NCBI GenBank assembly: GCA_012271205.1
Contig: JAAXGT010000124.1
Span: forward strand, 1 to 33,512
Reading direction: 5' to 3'
Source: Rhodothermales bacterium
GTDB taxonomy: Bacteria; Bacteroidota; Rhodothermia; Rhodothermales; Bin80
Length of the DNA: 33,512 nucleotides
This document shows positions 18,243 to 26,889 of the stretch, piece after piece. The notes under the pieces were generated by a model. It saw only the letters and a program-made list of their open reading frames with translations. It made no database searches and had not been told where the DNA came from. The position numbers were made by a program, and so were the translations under genes. Position 1 is the stretch's first letter, and every line of letters begins with the position of its first letter.

Positions 18243-19177
18243 ATGGCTGCGCCGGGAAGATCGTACAGAAAGGGTATCACGCTGATTGAATTAATGGACC
18301 TGGTGCCGGACGAAGTGGGGCCCGAAAGTGGTTTGAGGCCGTCGTATGGCCGGACGGAGAGCGGGCTTGCCTCCGCTGCGGTAGCGTGAACGTCTACGAG
18401 TGCAAGCACAAGACCATGCCGTACCGTTGCCGAGACTGCAAAAAGTACTTCAGCGTCAAGACCGGCACCGCAATCGAGTCAAGCAATTTGCCGTTGCGGA
18501 AGTGGGTATGGGCCATTTATCTCGAGTCAACCAACCTCAAGGGCGTAGCCTCCATGAGGCTGCACCGGGATCTCGGTGTGACGCAAAAGACGGCTTGGTT
18601 TATGCTACAGCGCATTCGCGAGGCACTGAGGGAGGAGTTGGCCCCTGTATTCGAAGGTCCTGCGGAGGTGGACGAAGCGTACTTTTGGGGGCCTCGAAAA
18701 GAACAGACACGAGTGGAAGAAGGCGAATCTCGGGTGCGGAACGGCAGGTAAAACGGCGGTAGTCGGCGCGAGGAATCGGGCGACAGGCTAAGGTTGCCGC
18801 GCAGGTCGTTGACCGCACGGATGCAGCCACGTTGCAGGACTTCGTGGCGGACGTTGCCCAGAAGGATCTACGGTATACACAGACGAAGCAAAGCCTACGA
18901 GGGCATGGTAGGCATGAAGCATGAAGCGGTAAAGCACTCGGTTTCGGAGTACGTGACCGGCATGGCGCATACGAATGGCGTTGAGTCGTTTTGGGCTATG
19001 CTAAAGGGGGCCTATCATGGCACGTACCGCCAGATCAGCAAGAAGCACTTGAATCGCTACGTTGAGCAATTCGCGGGCAAGCACAACATGCGCTCACTGG
19101 ACACGATAGCGCAAATGCAGCATGTCGTGGCCGAGCTGGCTGGACGGCGGGTTCTGTACAGGGAGTTGGTGGCGTAG
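18243..19177 (+). pseudogene. IS1595-family transposase, multiply frameshifted
   Basis: Joining three frames restores a typical IS1595 transposase. It opens MAAPGRSYRKGITLIELMDL. A zinc ribbon follows (CLRCGS ... YRCRDCKKYF), then SNLPLRKWVWAIYLES and LHRDLGVTQKTAW. The catalytic core comes next (VDEAYF, VYTDEA, HTNGVESFWAMLK), and the protein ends RRVLYRELVA. Frameshifts are needed near 18318 (base lost in gtggggccc), 18685 (extra T in tttt), 18788 (extra T before aagg), 18866 and 18894 (base lost in each). The element cannot make a full protein and is a relic unless the indels are sequencing errors. Terminal repeats are unclear: acagtagttgaa near 18158 weakly matches the complement of ttgaaccagctgt near 19182. 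I therefore annotate only the coding part. Confidence 0.9.
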
Positions 19178-19239
19178 GGGTTTGAACCAGCTGTCCTGGA
19201 TTTGTCGTATACCGTGCACAGTGTAAACAGCAATGCAAT

Positions 19240-19500
19240 ATGTCCGAACCATCTAGCCTCTTACAAGAAGAGTCTGCCTTTTATGACCGCATGCGCAACG
19301 AATTGCTCATGCAATACCCCAACAGGGTGTTGCTTATCCACGGTGATCGTGTAGAAGGGGATTTCGATACAGTTGACGCTGTAATTACTGAGGGGGTTCG
19401 CAAGTATGGTGCGGGACCGTTCTTGGTGCGAAGGGCTGGCGAAGACGCACCGGTTTTATCTGCACCCGCACTAACGCTAGGGATACTTAAATGCCAATAG
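19240..19500 (+). CDS. DUF5678-like small protein paired with retropepsin
   Basis: The 86-aa ORF has a charged N-terminal helix (FYDRMRNELLMQYP), then the compact fold segment RVLLIHGDRVEGDFDTVDAV and a C-terminal GPFLVRRAGED ... PALTLGIL. This matches the short DUF5678-type proteins I know as the upstream partner of small retropepsin-like genes. Function is unknown. It overlaps the next gene's ATG by 10 bases, the usual arrangement for this pair. It is intact here while its partner is frameshifted, so it may be an orphan left by decay. Confidence 0.6.
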   Translation: MSEPSSLLQEESAFYDRMRNELLMQYPNRVLLIHGDRVEGDFDTVDAVITEGVRKYGAGPFLVRRAGEDAPVLSAPALTLGILKCQ

Positions 19501-19970
19501 TTACGGTTCGGATGACCGGCAAGGCAACGCTACAAGACGGCAGTGTAAAGGAAATTGGGAGGCTGAGGCACTTGCTACTAAGGGGGCGTGTATTGCAGCC
19601 ACGCTGACCGTATCCGACGCTCAGCAGAGGGGACTGGCCGCGACTGCTGCGAAAAGTGTGGCGGACATGGTCATGTTCGATACTGGTGCGAGCCGAACCT
19701 GTTTTGACCAAGAAATGGCGACACAATTGGGACTCGTAATCGTGGGCAAGGCAAATATGACCTCGGCTTCTCATTCAAATCACGAAGTCCCAGTATATTA
19801 CGGGAAAACTTACCCTTCCTGGCCTAAGTGTCAATATATAAAGAAGGCATAGGGGCAAATTTGGCCCCTCAAGGGCTTATTCCCTAGATTGGTAGAGACG
19901 TGCTCCGTCACGGAATTTTGATCTGCCATGGTACAGACGGCTCCGTGACATTATACAAGACATTATACAA
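19491..19970 (+). pseudogene. Retropepsin-like aspartic protease, frameshifted
   Basis: The start MPIVTVRMTGKATLQDGSVK is followed, after a frameshift near 19558, by FDTGASRTCFDQEMATQLGL. That segment carries the DTGAS catalytic motif of clan AA aspartic proteases. A second frameshift near 19808 and a third near 19837 separate this from ANLAPQGLIP, then a TAG at 19885, then IGRDVLRHGILICHGTDG, the conserved C-terminal strand of the family. The true end is probably just after GSVTL near 19953; I run the feature to the end of the tandem repeat there. At least three indels and one nonsense codon mean no active enzyme. The ORF listed at 19900-20160 contains only this family tail followed by non-homologous sequence. 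Sequence from 19971 to 20202 shows no further gene. Confidence 0.78.
19947..19970. repeat. Perfect tandem duplication of a 12-mer
   Basis: The 12-mer gacattatacaa occurs twice in direct succession (19947-19958 and 19959-19970) at the point where homology to the retropepsin C-terminus ends. It is most simply a slippage product. Confidence 0.85.
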
Positions 19971-20202
19971 TATGAGCTCAGGGGGGCGCTCGATCGCACA
20001 GAATCTGTCCACTTCGCGTACAGCTTTCTTCGTGCCCTTCATGGAAACGTCTTCCCCGACACTCCTCCCCGAACAACTTAGAGCTAAGCGTACGTACGTT
20101 GGCACAAGCTTCAGCCCCAACCGAAGCCTGCGGGTCATGCAGTCGGGAAAACAGCCCTAAAACTTTGCCGTACCTTGCCTCTTCAAGAACGAAGGTAGAC
20201 CG

Positions 20203-20349
20203 ATGAGAAACAAGAAAGAACGACAAGCCGAATTAGACCGCATTAGCTGGATTCCCAGCCCGAATCCCCGTTACCAAGGCATGTCACCGCTGGAGATCGC
20301 ATGGGCGCTCTTGCAGCCCACGAAAAAGACGACGAAAGCAGTGAAGTAA
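20203..20349 (+). CDS. Small ORF, 48 aa, too short for the ORF track
   Basis: The ATG at 20203 is preceded by GAAGG at about 7 bases, a good ribosome-binding site. The frame reads a lysine-rich start (MRNKKERQAELDRISW), a middle with PSPNPRYQGMSPLEIAW and a basic tail (KKTTKAVK), ending in TAA. I do not recognise a family. The composition (charged ends, Trp-containing core) looks more like coding than chance. It lies between two decayed genes, so it may be real or a leftover of a larger unit. Confidence 0.45.
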   Translation: MRNKKERQAELDRISWIPSPNPRYQGMSPLEIAWALLQPTKKTTKAVK

Positions 20350-20380
20350 TGCCCCATACGGCAGATCGGACCGCTAGTAA

Positions 20381-20861
20381 ATGTCTGTGCGCCGTACCTT
20401 TCTTACTTGTTCGCTGCTTGTACTGCTGGCTGCACCAGCACACGGCAAGCTGTTTACTCGAACATCTTGGCAGCGATTGACAGCTAAGTGTATCGGTGTT
20501 ATTCTCTTCACAGGGACACGCCACTCAATACCTACCGTTCGAGAGTACAATCAAGACCAGAATTGAGTTGAGACTGCGACGGGCGGGGATCAAGGTGATC
20601 GATCTTACAGTGGGGAGAATGTTCTTCAATGCGACCGCCACTTATCCTAGATTATGCGCGGTATCTTACTCAACCGACGTCTGGTATCATATCGTGGACG
20701 GTGACGGTGACTATGAGATAGTAGGTATTTACAGCAACGGAATAATGAGCCGGGGCACGTATGCGGACAGTAACCAGCAGTTGCGGCAACTGGTGGGTGA
20801 TGCCGCCGACATCTGGCCATAAACGAAATCCTTAAAGCACGCACTAATCACTCGCTATAAT
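20381..20861 (+). pseudogene. Small secreted protein, frameshifted
   Basis: The first ORF gives a clean signal peptide (MSVRRTFLTCSLLVLLAAPA). Continuing in shifted frames restores AVYSNILAAIDS, then VLFSSQGHATQYLPFEST and LRLRRAGIKVIDL. The ORF listed at 20496-20822 contains most of this mature part, and another shift near 20814 extends the end with LAINEILKARTNHSL to a TAA at 20861. At least three single-base shifts are therefore needed. The layout (signal peptide, LRRAGI segment, closing RQLVGD helix) resembles a family of about 150-residue periplasmic proteins of unknown function; that resemblance is from memory and modest. The copy here cannot make the full product. Confidence 0.6.
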
Positions 20862-20862
20862 C
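20833..20862 (+). promoter_or_regulatory. Candidate promoter for the rsmD-coaD run
   Basis: TTAAAG (20833-20838) is followed after 18 bases by a perfect TATAAT (20857-20862), about 60 bases before rsmD. A second TATAAT lies at 20877-20882 without a clear upstream box. This is the only AT-rich spacer in front of the operon. Confidence 0.35.
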
Positions 20863-20921
20863 CTCAACTATTGTATATAATCCCCTTACTTTTCTGCAAA
20901 TTTGACCTACGCGCGTAGCTC

Positions 20922-21455
20922 ATGCGCATCATTGCAGGTGATTTTCGCGGCCACGTGCTTCGCACGTCCCCCGGATTGTGCACGCGTCCGACGACGAGCC
21001 GGGTGCGTGAAGCGATGTTTGGCCTGGTTGAGGCGCGAATGAGCCTTCACGGTGCACATGTTCTGGATCTCTTTGCAGGTAGCGGGGCACTCGCGCTGGA
21101 AGCACTCAGTCGGGGCGCTGCGTACGCTACCCTCGTCGAGGCCAATGCAGACGTGCTCCATGCTGCCCGAGACAACGGCACAGCACTTGGCGTTGACGGT
21201 CGATGCCGTTTCCTGCGGGCAGACGTGCTGACCTACCTGAAACGATATCGGGAAGATCCCGTGGATTTAATCATGGCGGATCCGCCGTATGATTTGGCAT
21301 CTGTGATAACCCTGCCCGAACTTGCCCTGAAGCGCGTGCGCTCCGGTGGACTCCTGGTGTTGGAGCATAGTCGGCACTTCAGCTTTGATACTTGTTCTTC
21401 TCTGGATACTACGCGGGTCTACGGGCGCACTAGAATAAGCGTGTTCAAGGCCTGA
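20922..21455 (+). CDS. rsmD: 16S rRNA (guanine(966)-N2)-methyltransferase RsmD
   Basis: The 177-aa protein starts MRIIAGDFRG, the standard RsmD opening, followed by the RPTTSRVREAMFG segment. The SAM-binding motif is VLDLFAGSGALALEALSRGA and the catalytic motif is MADPPYD. It methylates G966 of 16S rRNA during small-subunit assembly. Length is normal for the family. coaD starts 7 bases downstream, a gene order found in many bacteria, so the two are very likely co-transcribed. Confidence 0.95.
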   Translation: MRIIAGDFRGHVLRTSPGLCTRPTTSRVREAMFGLVEARMSLHGAHVLDLFAGSGALALEALSRGAAYATLVEANADVLHAARDNGTALGVDGRCRFLRADVLTYLKRYREDPVDLIMADPPYDLASVITLPELALKRVRSGGLLVLEHSRHFSFDTCSSLDTTRVYGRTRISVFKA

Positions 21456-21462
21456 ATACACA

Positions 21463-21939
21463 ATGGCGCTTGCGATTTATCCCGGCACGTTTGACCCCCT
21501 GACACTCGGCCATCTCGATATAGCTGAGCGGGCCTTGCGCATTTTCGACGAGCTGGAAATCACTGTGGCCGTACATGCGGACAAGAAAGCATTTCTATCC
21601 GCATCCACACGCGCGGACCTTATTCGGCAGTCCACAGCGCACCTGACGAGCGTAAACGTGACCATATTCGAAGGCTTGATTGCCAAGTATGCGCAATCCC
21701 GGAGCGCCATCGCACTCATAAGGGGACTGCGCAGCATGAATGATTTTGACTACGAACACAAGATGGCGTACGCCAATCGACGCCTAGTCCCGGCTCTGGA
21801 TACGGTCTTTTTCCCGACTGCGGCAGCCCATGCGCTTACAAGCTCGTCGCTGGTCCGGGACATTTTGCGCTGGGGGGGTGACATTAGTCCGTTTGTGCCG
21901 CCGCCTGTCGCGGCAGCACTCTCACGCGACTATCAGTAA
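21463..21939 (+). CDS. coaD: Pantetheine-phosphate adenylyltransferase (PPAT)
   Basis: The 158-aa protein has the nucleotidyltransferase signature PGTFDPLTLGHLDI (the T-x-G-H site). It also has RGLRSMNDFDYE, which lines the substrate pocket, and SSSLVRDI near the C-terminus, the variant of the ISSTxVR motif. PPAT transfers AMP from ATP to 4'-phosphopantetheine, the penultimate step of coenzyme A synthesis. Length is normal. It follows rsmD closely. Confidence 0.97.
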   Translation: MALAIYPGTFDPLTLGHLDIAERALRIFDELEITVAVHADKKAFLSASTRADLIRQSTAHLTSVNVTIFEGLIAKYAQSRSAIALIRGLRSMNDFDYEHKMAYANRRLVPALDTVFFPTAAAHALTSSSLVRDILRWGGDISPFVPPPVAAALSRDYQ

Positions 21940-21988
21940 ACCCGCTGCGAGTCATCTTTTTCATGCAACCAATCTCATATAACAGCTG

Positions 21989-23188
21989 ATGCACCAATTC
22001 TTCAATCCCCGGGTGGCTTCAATGCAGCCCTCGGCCACACTGGCCATGTCGGGTCGTGCCAAAGAACTCAAGCGCCAAGGTGCTGATGTCATCGCGCTTA
22101 GCGCCGGCGAGCCTGACTTCAATACACCGGCACCCATTGCCGAAGCAGGCATTCAGGCCATTCGGGAAGGGTTTACGCGGTACACCCAGAATGCCGGCAT
22201 GCTGCCCTTGCGCGAAGCTATCTGCGCCAAGCTATTGCGCAATAACGGTCTGATTTACGATCCGGGACAAATCCTCTGCTCCAATGGGGCCAAGCAAAGC
22301 GTTGCGCTGGCGGTCTCGGTCCTTGCGGCGGAGGGCGATGAAGTGATTATCCCTGCTCCCTACTGGGTGAGCTATCCTGAAATGACCCGTTCAGCGGGCG
22401 CGACCCCCGTGATCGTCCCCACGGGTGTGGAAACAGACTACCGCCTCACACCTGCGGTGCTGGAGGCGGCCATAACGCCCAGCACGCGATTACTGATTAT
22501 GTGCTCGCCCTCCAATCCGACCGGTTCGGTGTATTCACGAGCTGAACTGGAGGCTTTGGCAGAAGTGCTCAGGTCACATGGGCGCATTGTAGTGGTGTCA
22601 GATGAGATTTACGAGCACGTAGTCTATGATGCGACACATACGGCCATCGCATCGCTGCCTGGCATGCAGGAGCGCACGATTACCGTAAATGGGTTTTCCA
22701 AGTGCTATGCTATGACCGGCTGGCGCTTGGGGTATATGGCCGGCCCGCAGGACGTTGTTAAACAGGCAGCCAAGCTTCAGGGGCAGTTTACGTCGGCGCC
22801 TTCAAGCATCACGCAAAAGGCCGGCTTGGCCGCGTTGAACATGAGCATGGAACCGCTAAACACAATGGTTGCCGCCTTCAGGGAGCGCCGAGACTATTTA
22901 CTGTCCCGCCTGCGCGCATTGGAGGGCGTGGATTGTCCGAAACCGGAAGGCGCGTTTTACTTGTTCCCCCAAGTGGCGAGCTATTACGGAAAGACGGCCC
23001 CCTCCGGCCGTGTCATTACGGGGAGCGAAGAATTGTGCTTTTACCTGCTGGAAGAGCACTACGTGGCCCTCGTGCCCGGGGCTGCCTTTGGTGATCCGAA
23101 CGGTATAAGGATTTCGTATGCAGCATCCATGGACGATCTCAAGGCCGCGCTGGCACGCATTGAGCGAGGGCTGGCTGCTCTAAGCTGA
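21989..23188 (+). CDS. Class I/II pyridoxal-phosphate aminotransferase (aspartate aminotransferase Ib-like)
   Basis: The 399-aa protein belongs to fold-type I, subgroup AT-Iγ/AspAT Ib. Visible features are SAGEPDFNTP near residue 38, FTRYTQNAGMLPLREAI, NPTG (176-179), SDEIYE for the cofactor ring contact, and NGFSKCYAMTGWRLGY, where K238 forms the Schiff base and R246 contacts the phosphate. The C-terminal GIRISYAAS holds the substrate-carboxylate arginine. It probably transaminates aspartate or an aromatic/prephenate substrate; the exact substrate is not readable. The ATG at 21989 gives the standard start. It lies 49 bases after coaD. Confidence 0.92.
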   Translation: MHQFFNPRVASMQPSATLAMSGRAKELKRQGADVIALSAGEPDFNTPAPIAEAGIQAIREGFTRYTQNAGMLPLREAICAKLLRNNGLIYDPGQILCSNGAKQSVALAVSVLAAEGDEVIIPAPYWVSYPEMTRSAGATPVIVPTGVETDYRLTPAVLEAAITPSTRLLIMCSPSNPTGSVYSRAELEALAEVLRSHGRIVVVSDEIYEHVVYDATHTAIASLPGMQERTITVNGFSKCYAMTGWRLGYMAGPQDVVKQAAKLQGQFTSAPSSITQKAGLAALNMSMEPLNTMVAAFRERRDYLLSRLRALEGVDCPKPEGAFYLFPQVASYYGKTAPSGRVITGSEELCFYLLEEHYVALVPGAAFGDPNGIRISYAASMDDLKAALARIERGLAALS

Positions 23189-23239
23189 ACACGACTCGCA
23201 CTGCGGCATTGAAGGGGCTCCTTTTCACGTGACAATACT

Positions 23240-24436
23240 TTGTTGCCGGCGCCACTTTTGTCCACGCCTTCCCGTCCGCGCTACGTGCTGCACGCCGGGC
23301 TATTTGTAATAACGCTTGTATCGACGGCGTTCACCGGAGCTACAGTCTTTATCGGCCGCAGTGTGGCTTGGGCAGCCAGTAATCCAGTGTTTACACTCGG
23401 CGGCCTTCCTGTTACGGAACGGTTTCTTCTGGACGGTTTCATATTTGCGGGAGGCCTGATCCTGTTTTTGACAGTGCATGAGTTGGGCCACTACATTCTC
23501 GCGCGTATCCATGGTGTGCGGACGTCACTTCCATATTTCATCCCGGCGCCATTTATCGGAATAGGCACGCTGGGTGCTGTAATCAGTATTCGCGAGCCCA
23601 TACCCAGCTCGCGCAAGCTCTTCGACATTGGCGCCGGTGGGCCACTGGCCGGTTTCATCATGACACTGGTTCTGCTGCTGGGGGCATTGGCTGCCCTGCC
23701 CTCTCCCGACTACATGCATGGCGTCGGTGGACATGAGGCCCTTTTGCGGTACATCGACGCTACGGGGCGTTTTCCCGATGCGCCTCTGGACGATATGGTG
23801 CCGGGCGCGCGGCTGACAGTGGGCTCCACTCCGCTATACTGGGGGCTTTCACAGTTCTTTGCCGATGTGCCGCCAATGCATGAGATGTATCACTATCCCC
23901 TGCTATTTGCAGCTTGGCTGGGGTTGTTCTTTACGGCACTAAATCTGATGCCAGTTGGACAACTGGACGGTGGACACATCATTTATGCCTTGTTTGGTCG
24001 TCAATGGCACGGCCGTATTGCACGAGCCTTCATACTGATAATGCTGTGTTCCATGGCAGTCGGAGGAGCTCAGACGTTGCCCGACCTGATATCGGGGATG
24101 ATGGCAAACCAATTGGCTGCAAATATGGCGGCCTGGTTTGTCCTTGGCGCGATACTCGCTGTGTGCACGCGGCGCGTCGTGGGCCCGTACTGGCTGCTGG
24201 CAACCATGCTTGTACTGGTGGTAGGCTCTGCCGGGACCGCGTTGCCCAGCGTATTTGACCGTTTCGGCTACTTCGGATGGCTGCCCTGGTGCCTGCTTCT
24301 GATATTTGTGATCAAGGTGGATCATCCCCCCGTTGCAAACATGGCACCCTTATCGCCGACACGCAAGGTGCTGGGCCTGCTCTCGATGCTGATTTTCTTG
24401 CTCTGTTTCAGTATTCGGCCGCTTTACAGTGTATAA
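23240..24436 (+). CDS. M50 site-2-type membrane metalloprotease
   Basis: The 398-aa polytopic membrane protein has the zinc-binding HELGH (80-84) inside a hydrophobic helix. A second signature, MPVGQLDGGHIIYALFG, supplies the third zinc ligand. PYFIPAPFIGIGTLGAVI and GPLAGFIMTL are typical of the ACR/EcfE-independent branch of site-2 proteases. Such enzymes cut substrates within or near the membrane, often in signalling. No PDZ domain is seen. The start is a TTG; the next codon is also TTG, so the first residue is uncertain. No obvious substrate such as an anti-sigma factor is nearby. Confidence 0.88.
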   Translation: MLPAPLLSTPSRPRYVLHAGLFVITLVSTAFTGATVFIGRSVAWAASNPVFTLGGLPVTERFLLDGFIFAGGLILFLTVHELGHYILARIHGVRTSLPYFIPAPFIGIGTLGAVISIREPIPSSRKLFDIGAGGPLAGFIMTLVLLLGALAALPSPDYMHGVGGHEALLRYIDATGRFPDAPLDDMVPGARLTVGSTPLYWGLSQFFADVPPMHEMYHYPLLFAAWLGLFFTALNLMPVGQLDGGHIIYALFGRQWHGRIARAFILIMLCSMAVGGAQTLPDLISGMMANQLAANMAAWFVLGAILAVCTRRVVGPYWLLATMLVLVVGSAGTALPSVFDRFGYFGWLPWCLLLIFVIKVDHPPVANMAPLSPTRKVLGLLSMLIFLLCFSIRPLYSV

Positions 24437-24457
24437 AAGGTGGTCTGACACAAGCAA

Positions 24458-25291
24458 TTGAACCGAAACGCTCGCATAACAGCCTTGGCATTACTACTTG
24501 CCGTCAAAGCAGCTTGTGACAGTGTGCCCGGCCCGCCTCCCGGAAATCAGCAGCCACCGGCGATTGAGGATTTTGTACTCGCCCCCCAGCGTGTCGTGTA
24601 TGGCTTGCTCAGTGACGACGAAATAATTGGCGACAGCATCCGGGTAGCGCTTACAATCGGCGTCACGGTTCGCAGTGCTGATGCCCCAATCGAGGTTGTG
24701 CACTGGATCATTCAAGCACCAGCCCAAGACGCTGATTCGATTGCAGGTGGTACACTGCCGGCCATAAGCGGCTCACGCTACGAGAGTTCTGTCACGGTAA
24801 CTCTAAGTGCTGTAACCGTGCAAACCTACAGCGTGCTGGTGTATGCAGTCGATACTGCGCAGCGACTCAGTGGCCAGGCACGGGGGGCACTGGAATACGT
24901 CCGTGTCTTTGAGCCGGGTCAGCCGCCAATCGTGGAGGAACTAATCATACCTGATACCCTGCAGCGACCCGCTGCCGGCAGTCCGGCCAAGCGTTTGGCT
25001 TTCATTGCACGCGCATCGGATGCGGACGGCCTTCCAGACATTGAGCTGGTTGAATTCTGGAACGAGAGTTCCCCGGGAAGGCGCTTGGCGATGTGCGATG
25101 ATGGCAACCGGCGCCCATGTGGCACCAGCTTGGAAAGCGGTGATGTGCAAGCTGGTGACAGCCTGTTTACACGGACGGTGTTCGTGACAAGCGAAAACGC
25201 ACTAGGAACCAACGCATTTGTGTTTCAGGCTGTGGATCGTGCCGGGCTGCGCAGCAGTGAGGTCCGACATGCCGTGGTAATTGTGGAGTAA
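24458..25291 (+). CDS. Putative lipoprotein with Ig-like repeats, unknown function
   Basis: The 277-aa protein starts at a TTG with AAGGTGG about 14 bases upstream. The N-terminus is a short hydrophobic segment ending KAAC (Cys20), a weak lipobox, followed by a Pro-rich linker (VPGPPPGNQQPP). The rest is beta-rich, with two stretches resembling Ig/cadherin-like domains. The second contains FIARASDADGLPDIELVEF and ends FVFQAVDRAGLRSSEV. I cannot name a function. It lies 6 bases upstream of the Asp-box protein gene and 21 bases after the M50 gene, so it probably belongs to the same transcript and acts at the cell surface or in the periplasm. Confidence 0.6.
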   Translation: MNRNARITALALLLAVKAACDSVPGPPPGNQQPPAIEDFVLAPQRVVYGLLSDDEIIGDSIRVALTIGVTVRSADAPIEVVHWIIQAPAQDADSIAGGTLPAISGSRYESSVTVTLSAVTVQTYSVLVYAVDTAQRLSGQARGALEYVRVFEPGQPPIVEELIIPDTLQRPAAGSPAKRLAFIARASDADGLPDIELVEFWNESSPGRRLAMCDDGNRRPCGTSLESGDVQAGDSLFTRTVFVTSENALGTNAFVFQAVDRAGLRSSEVRHAVVIVE

Positions 25292-25297
25292 CAGAAT

Positions 25298-26881
25298 ATG
25301 CGTCCCTGGGCGATCATTATGATACTTGTTGCAGCACCGGCGCGTGCCCAAGATCTGGTGCGCACACCGGGTATTCTGGCGAACGATGTGACCAACCTGC
25401 ATGCCGAGGGCCGGGCGATCTGGGTTGGTCCTTACCTGAACGTCAGCACAGACGGTGGCCAAACCTGGAAAGCGGCTCAGGCTGATTCGCTGACCGGATT
25501 CAGGAACTCGGTGTATTCCATCGATATTGAGGGTAACATCATATGGGCCGGATTGGGATTCCAGTATACCCGGTCCCGCAGCGACGGTCAATCGGAAAGC
25601 GTAAACGAAATCCGCGGCCTGCTGCATTCCCAAGACGGCGGTGCATCGTGGACGTACGTGTCACATCTTCCTTTCGCGGATTCTGACCCGGCAACGACCG
25701 GACTCTTGGATTTACCCGAGGATACGTTGATTGCCTATGGGGACGTGCAGCTTTCAACCCTGGCGATCACCGTCGCGGCACAGAGTCCGCCTTGGGATAT
25801 CGACTACAACCCGACGACCGGCGATCTCTGGGTCGCTGGACAGCTTGCCGGCATTCGCAAATCACAGGATCAGGGGCGCACCTGGCAGCGCATCGTATTG
25901 CCGCCGGACACGTCGTGGTTCCTCTCTCCGAGACTGGGACTGGAATTTCCGTTCCTGGTACAGCCGGTTGGTATTGCTCCGGACAATTTCTTTGGACTGA
26001 ACTTCCAAGCTTTTGCGATACTCGCCGACGAATCCGGAGCGGTATGGGCTGGAACAGCGGGCGGGCTTAACCGCTCGGAGGATGGCGGAACCTCTTGGCG
26101 CCACTACACGACAGAGGATGGTCTCACGGGCGACTGGGTGATTTCCATTGAAGAGCAGCACAGGCCGGGCCTGTCACCAGCTGTGTGGGCCACCAACTGG
26201 CCCAGTCTGGGCGAACATCAGGGCTACGGCATTTCAGTAACGCGAGATAACGGACACTCATTTGAAAGTGCCTTGCATAGCGAGCGGTGTTACGACTTCG
26301 CGTTCGACGGCCCGCGCGTGTATGTGGCCTGTGACGGCGGGTTGTATATATCGAGAGACGACGGGCATACGTTTGTTGCAGTTCGCAATTTTTACGACGC
26401 CCGGAATCCGGATCGTACGTTCCGTCCGGGTGCTGGAGTTTATGCCGTTGCCACGACGGATGATGCCATCTGGGCGGGCACGGCAGACGGCTTATTCAAA
26501 AGCACAGACGAGGGCCGGACGTGGCACACCTTCCGGACGCTGGTACCACTTAACCCGGACGGACTGCCGCCAGTTATTCCGGCCGATCACGTACCAGAGG
26601 TGGACACCTACGCCTATCCGAATCCATTCTCGCCTGCAGCTGACCGGTTGATTCGTCTGCGATACAAACTGGAGGAAGGGGGCACGGTCATCATTCGCGT
26701 GTTTGATTTTGGAATGAACCTGGTGCGCACGGTCCTGAACGAATCACAGGAACATGGTGAGCGAGAGGTGTCATGGGATGGATTGGACGATTATGGCGCC
26801 CGGCTGGCCAACGGTCCCTATTTCTATGCCGTACAGACTTCAGGTGGGACCTTCTGGGGCAAAATTCTGATTCTGGAATAG
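25298..26881 (+). CDS. Secreted Asp-box (BNR) repeat protein with FlgD-type Ig C-terminal domain
   Basis: The 527-aa protein has a signal peptide (about residues 1-18, ending ARAQ). Seven Asp-box motifs of the S-x-D-x-G-x-T-W type are visible (STDGGQTW, SQDGGASW, SQDQGRTW, SEDGGTSW, TRDNGHSF, SRDDGHTF, STDEGRTW), implying a beta-propeller. The C-terminal 85 residues begin YPNPFSP and continue with WDGLDDYGARLANGPYFYAV, a FlgD-like Ig domain. In Bacteroidota such domains commonly act as surface-sorting or T9SS-type tails, or as simple Ig modules; I cannot tell which here. Two outer-membrane barrel genes follow at 8 and 1 bases, suggesting a shared export or surface role. No catalytic residues of sialidases were identified. 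Confidence 0.72.
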   Translation: MRPWAIIMILVAAPARAQDLVRTPGILANDVTNLHAEGRAIWVGPYLNVSTDGGQTWKAAQADSLTGFRNSVYSIDIEGNIIWAGLGFQYTRSRSDGQSESVNEIRGLLHSQDGGASWTYVSHLPFADSDPATTGLLDLPEDTLIAYGDVQLSTLAITVAAQSPPWDIDYNPTTGDLWVAGQLAGIRKSQDQGRTWQRIVLPPDTSWFLSPRLGLEFPFLVQPVGIAPDNFFGLNFQAFAILADESGAVWAGTAGGLNRSEDGGTSWRHYTTEDGLTGDWVISIEEQHRPGLSPAVWATNWPSLGEHQGYGISVTRDNGHSFESALHSERCYDFAFDGPRVYVACDGGLYISRDDGHTFVAVRNFYDARNPDRTFRPGAGVYAVATTDDAIWAGTADGLFKSTDEGRTWHTFRTLVPLNPDGLPPVIPADHVPEVDTYAYPNPFSPAADRLIRLRYKLEEGGTVIIRVFDFGMNLVRTVLNESQEHGEREVSWDGLDDYGARLANGPYFYAVQTSGGTFWGKILILE

Positions 26882-26889
26882 GCCAAGTC

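Noticed and set aside
18158-19195. Possible terminal inverted repeats of the IS1595-type element
   Set aside because: acagtagttgaa and the complement of ttgaaccagctgt match only with a gap and mismatches, too weak to set element boundaries.
20041-20160. 3' part of the 19900-20160 ORF as a gene
   Set aside because: Only its first 25 or so residues match the retropepsin tail; the rest has no coding character.
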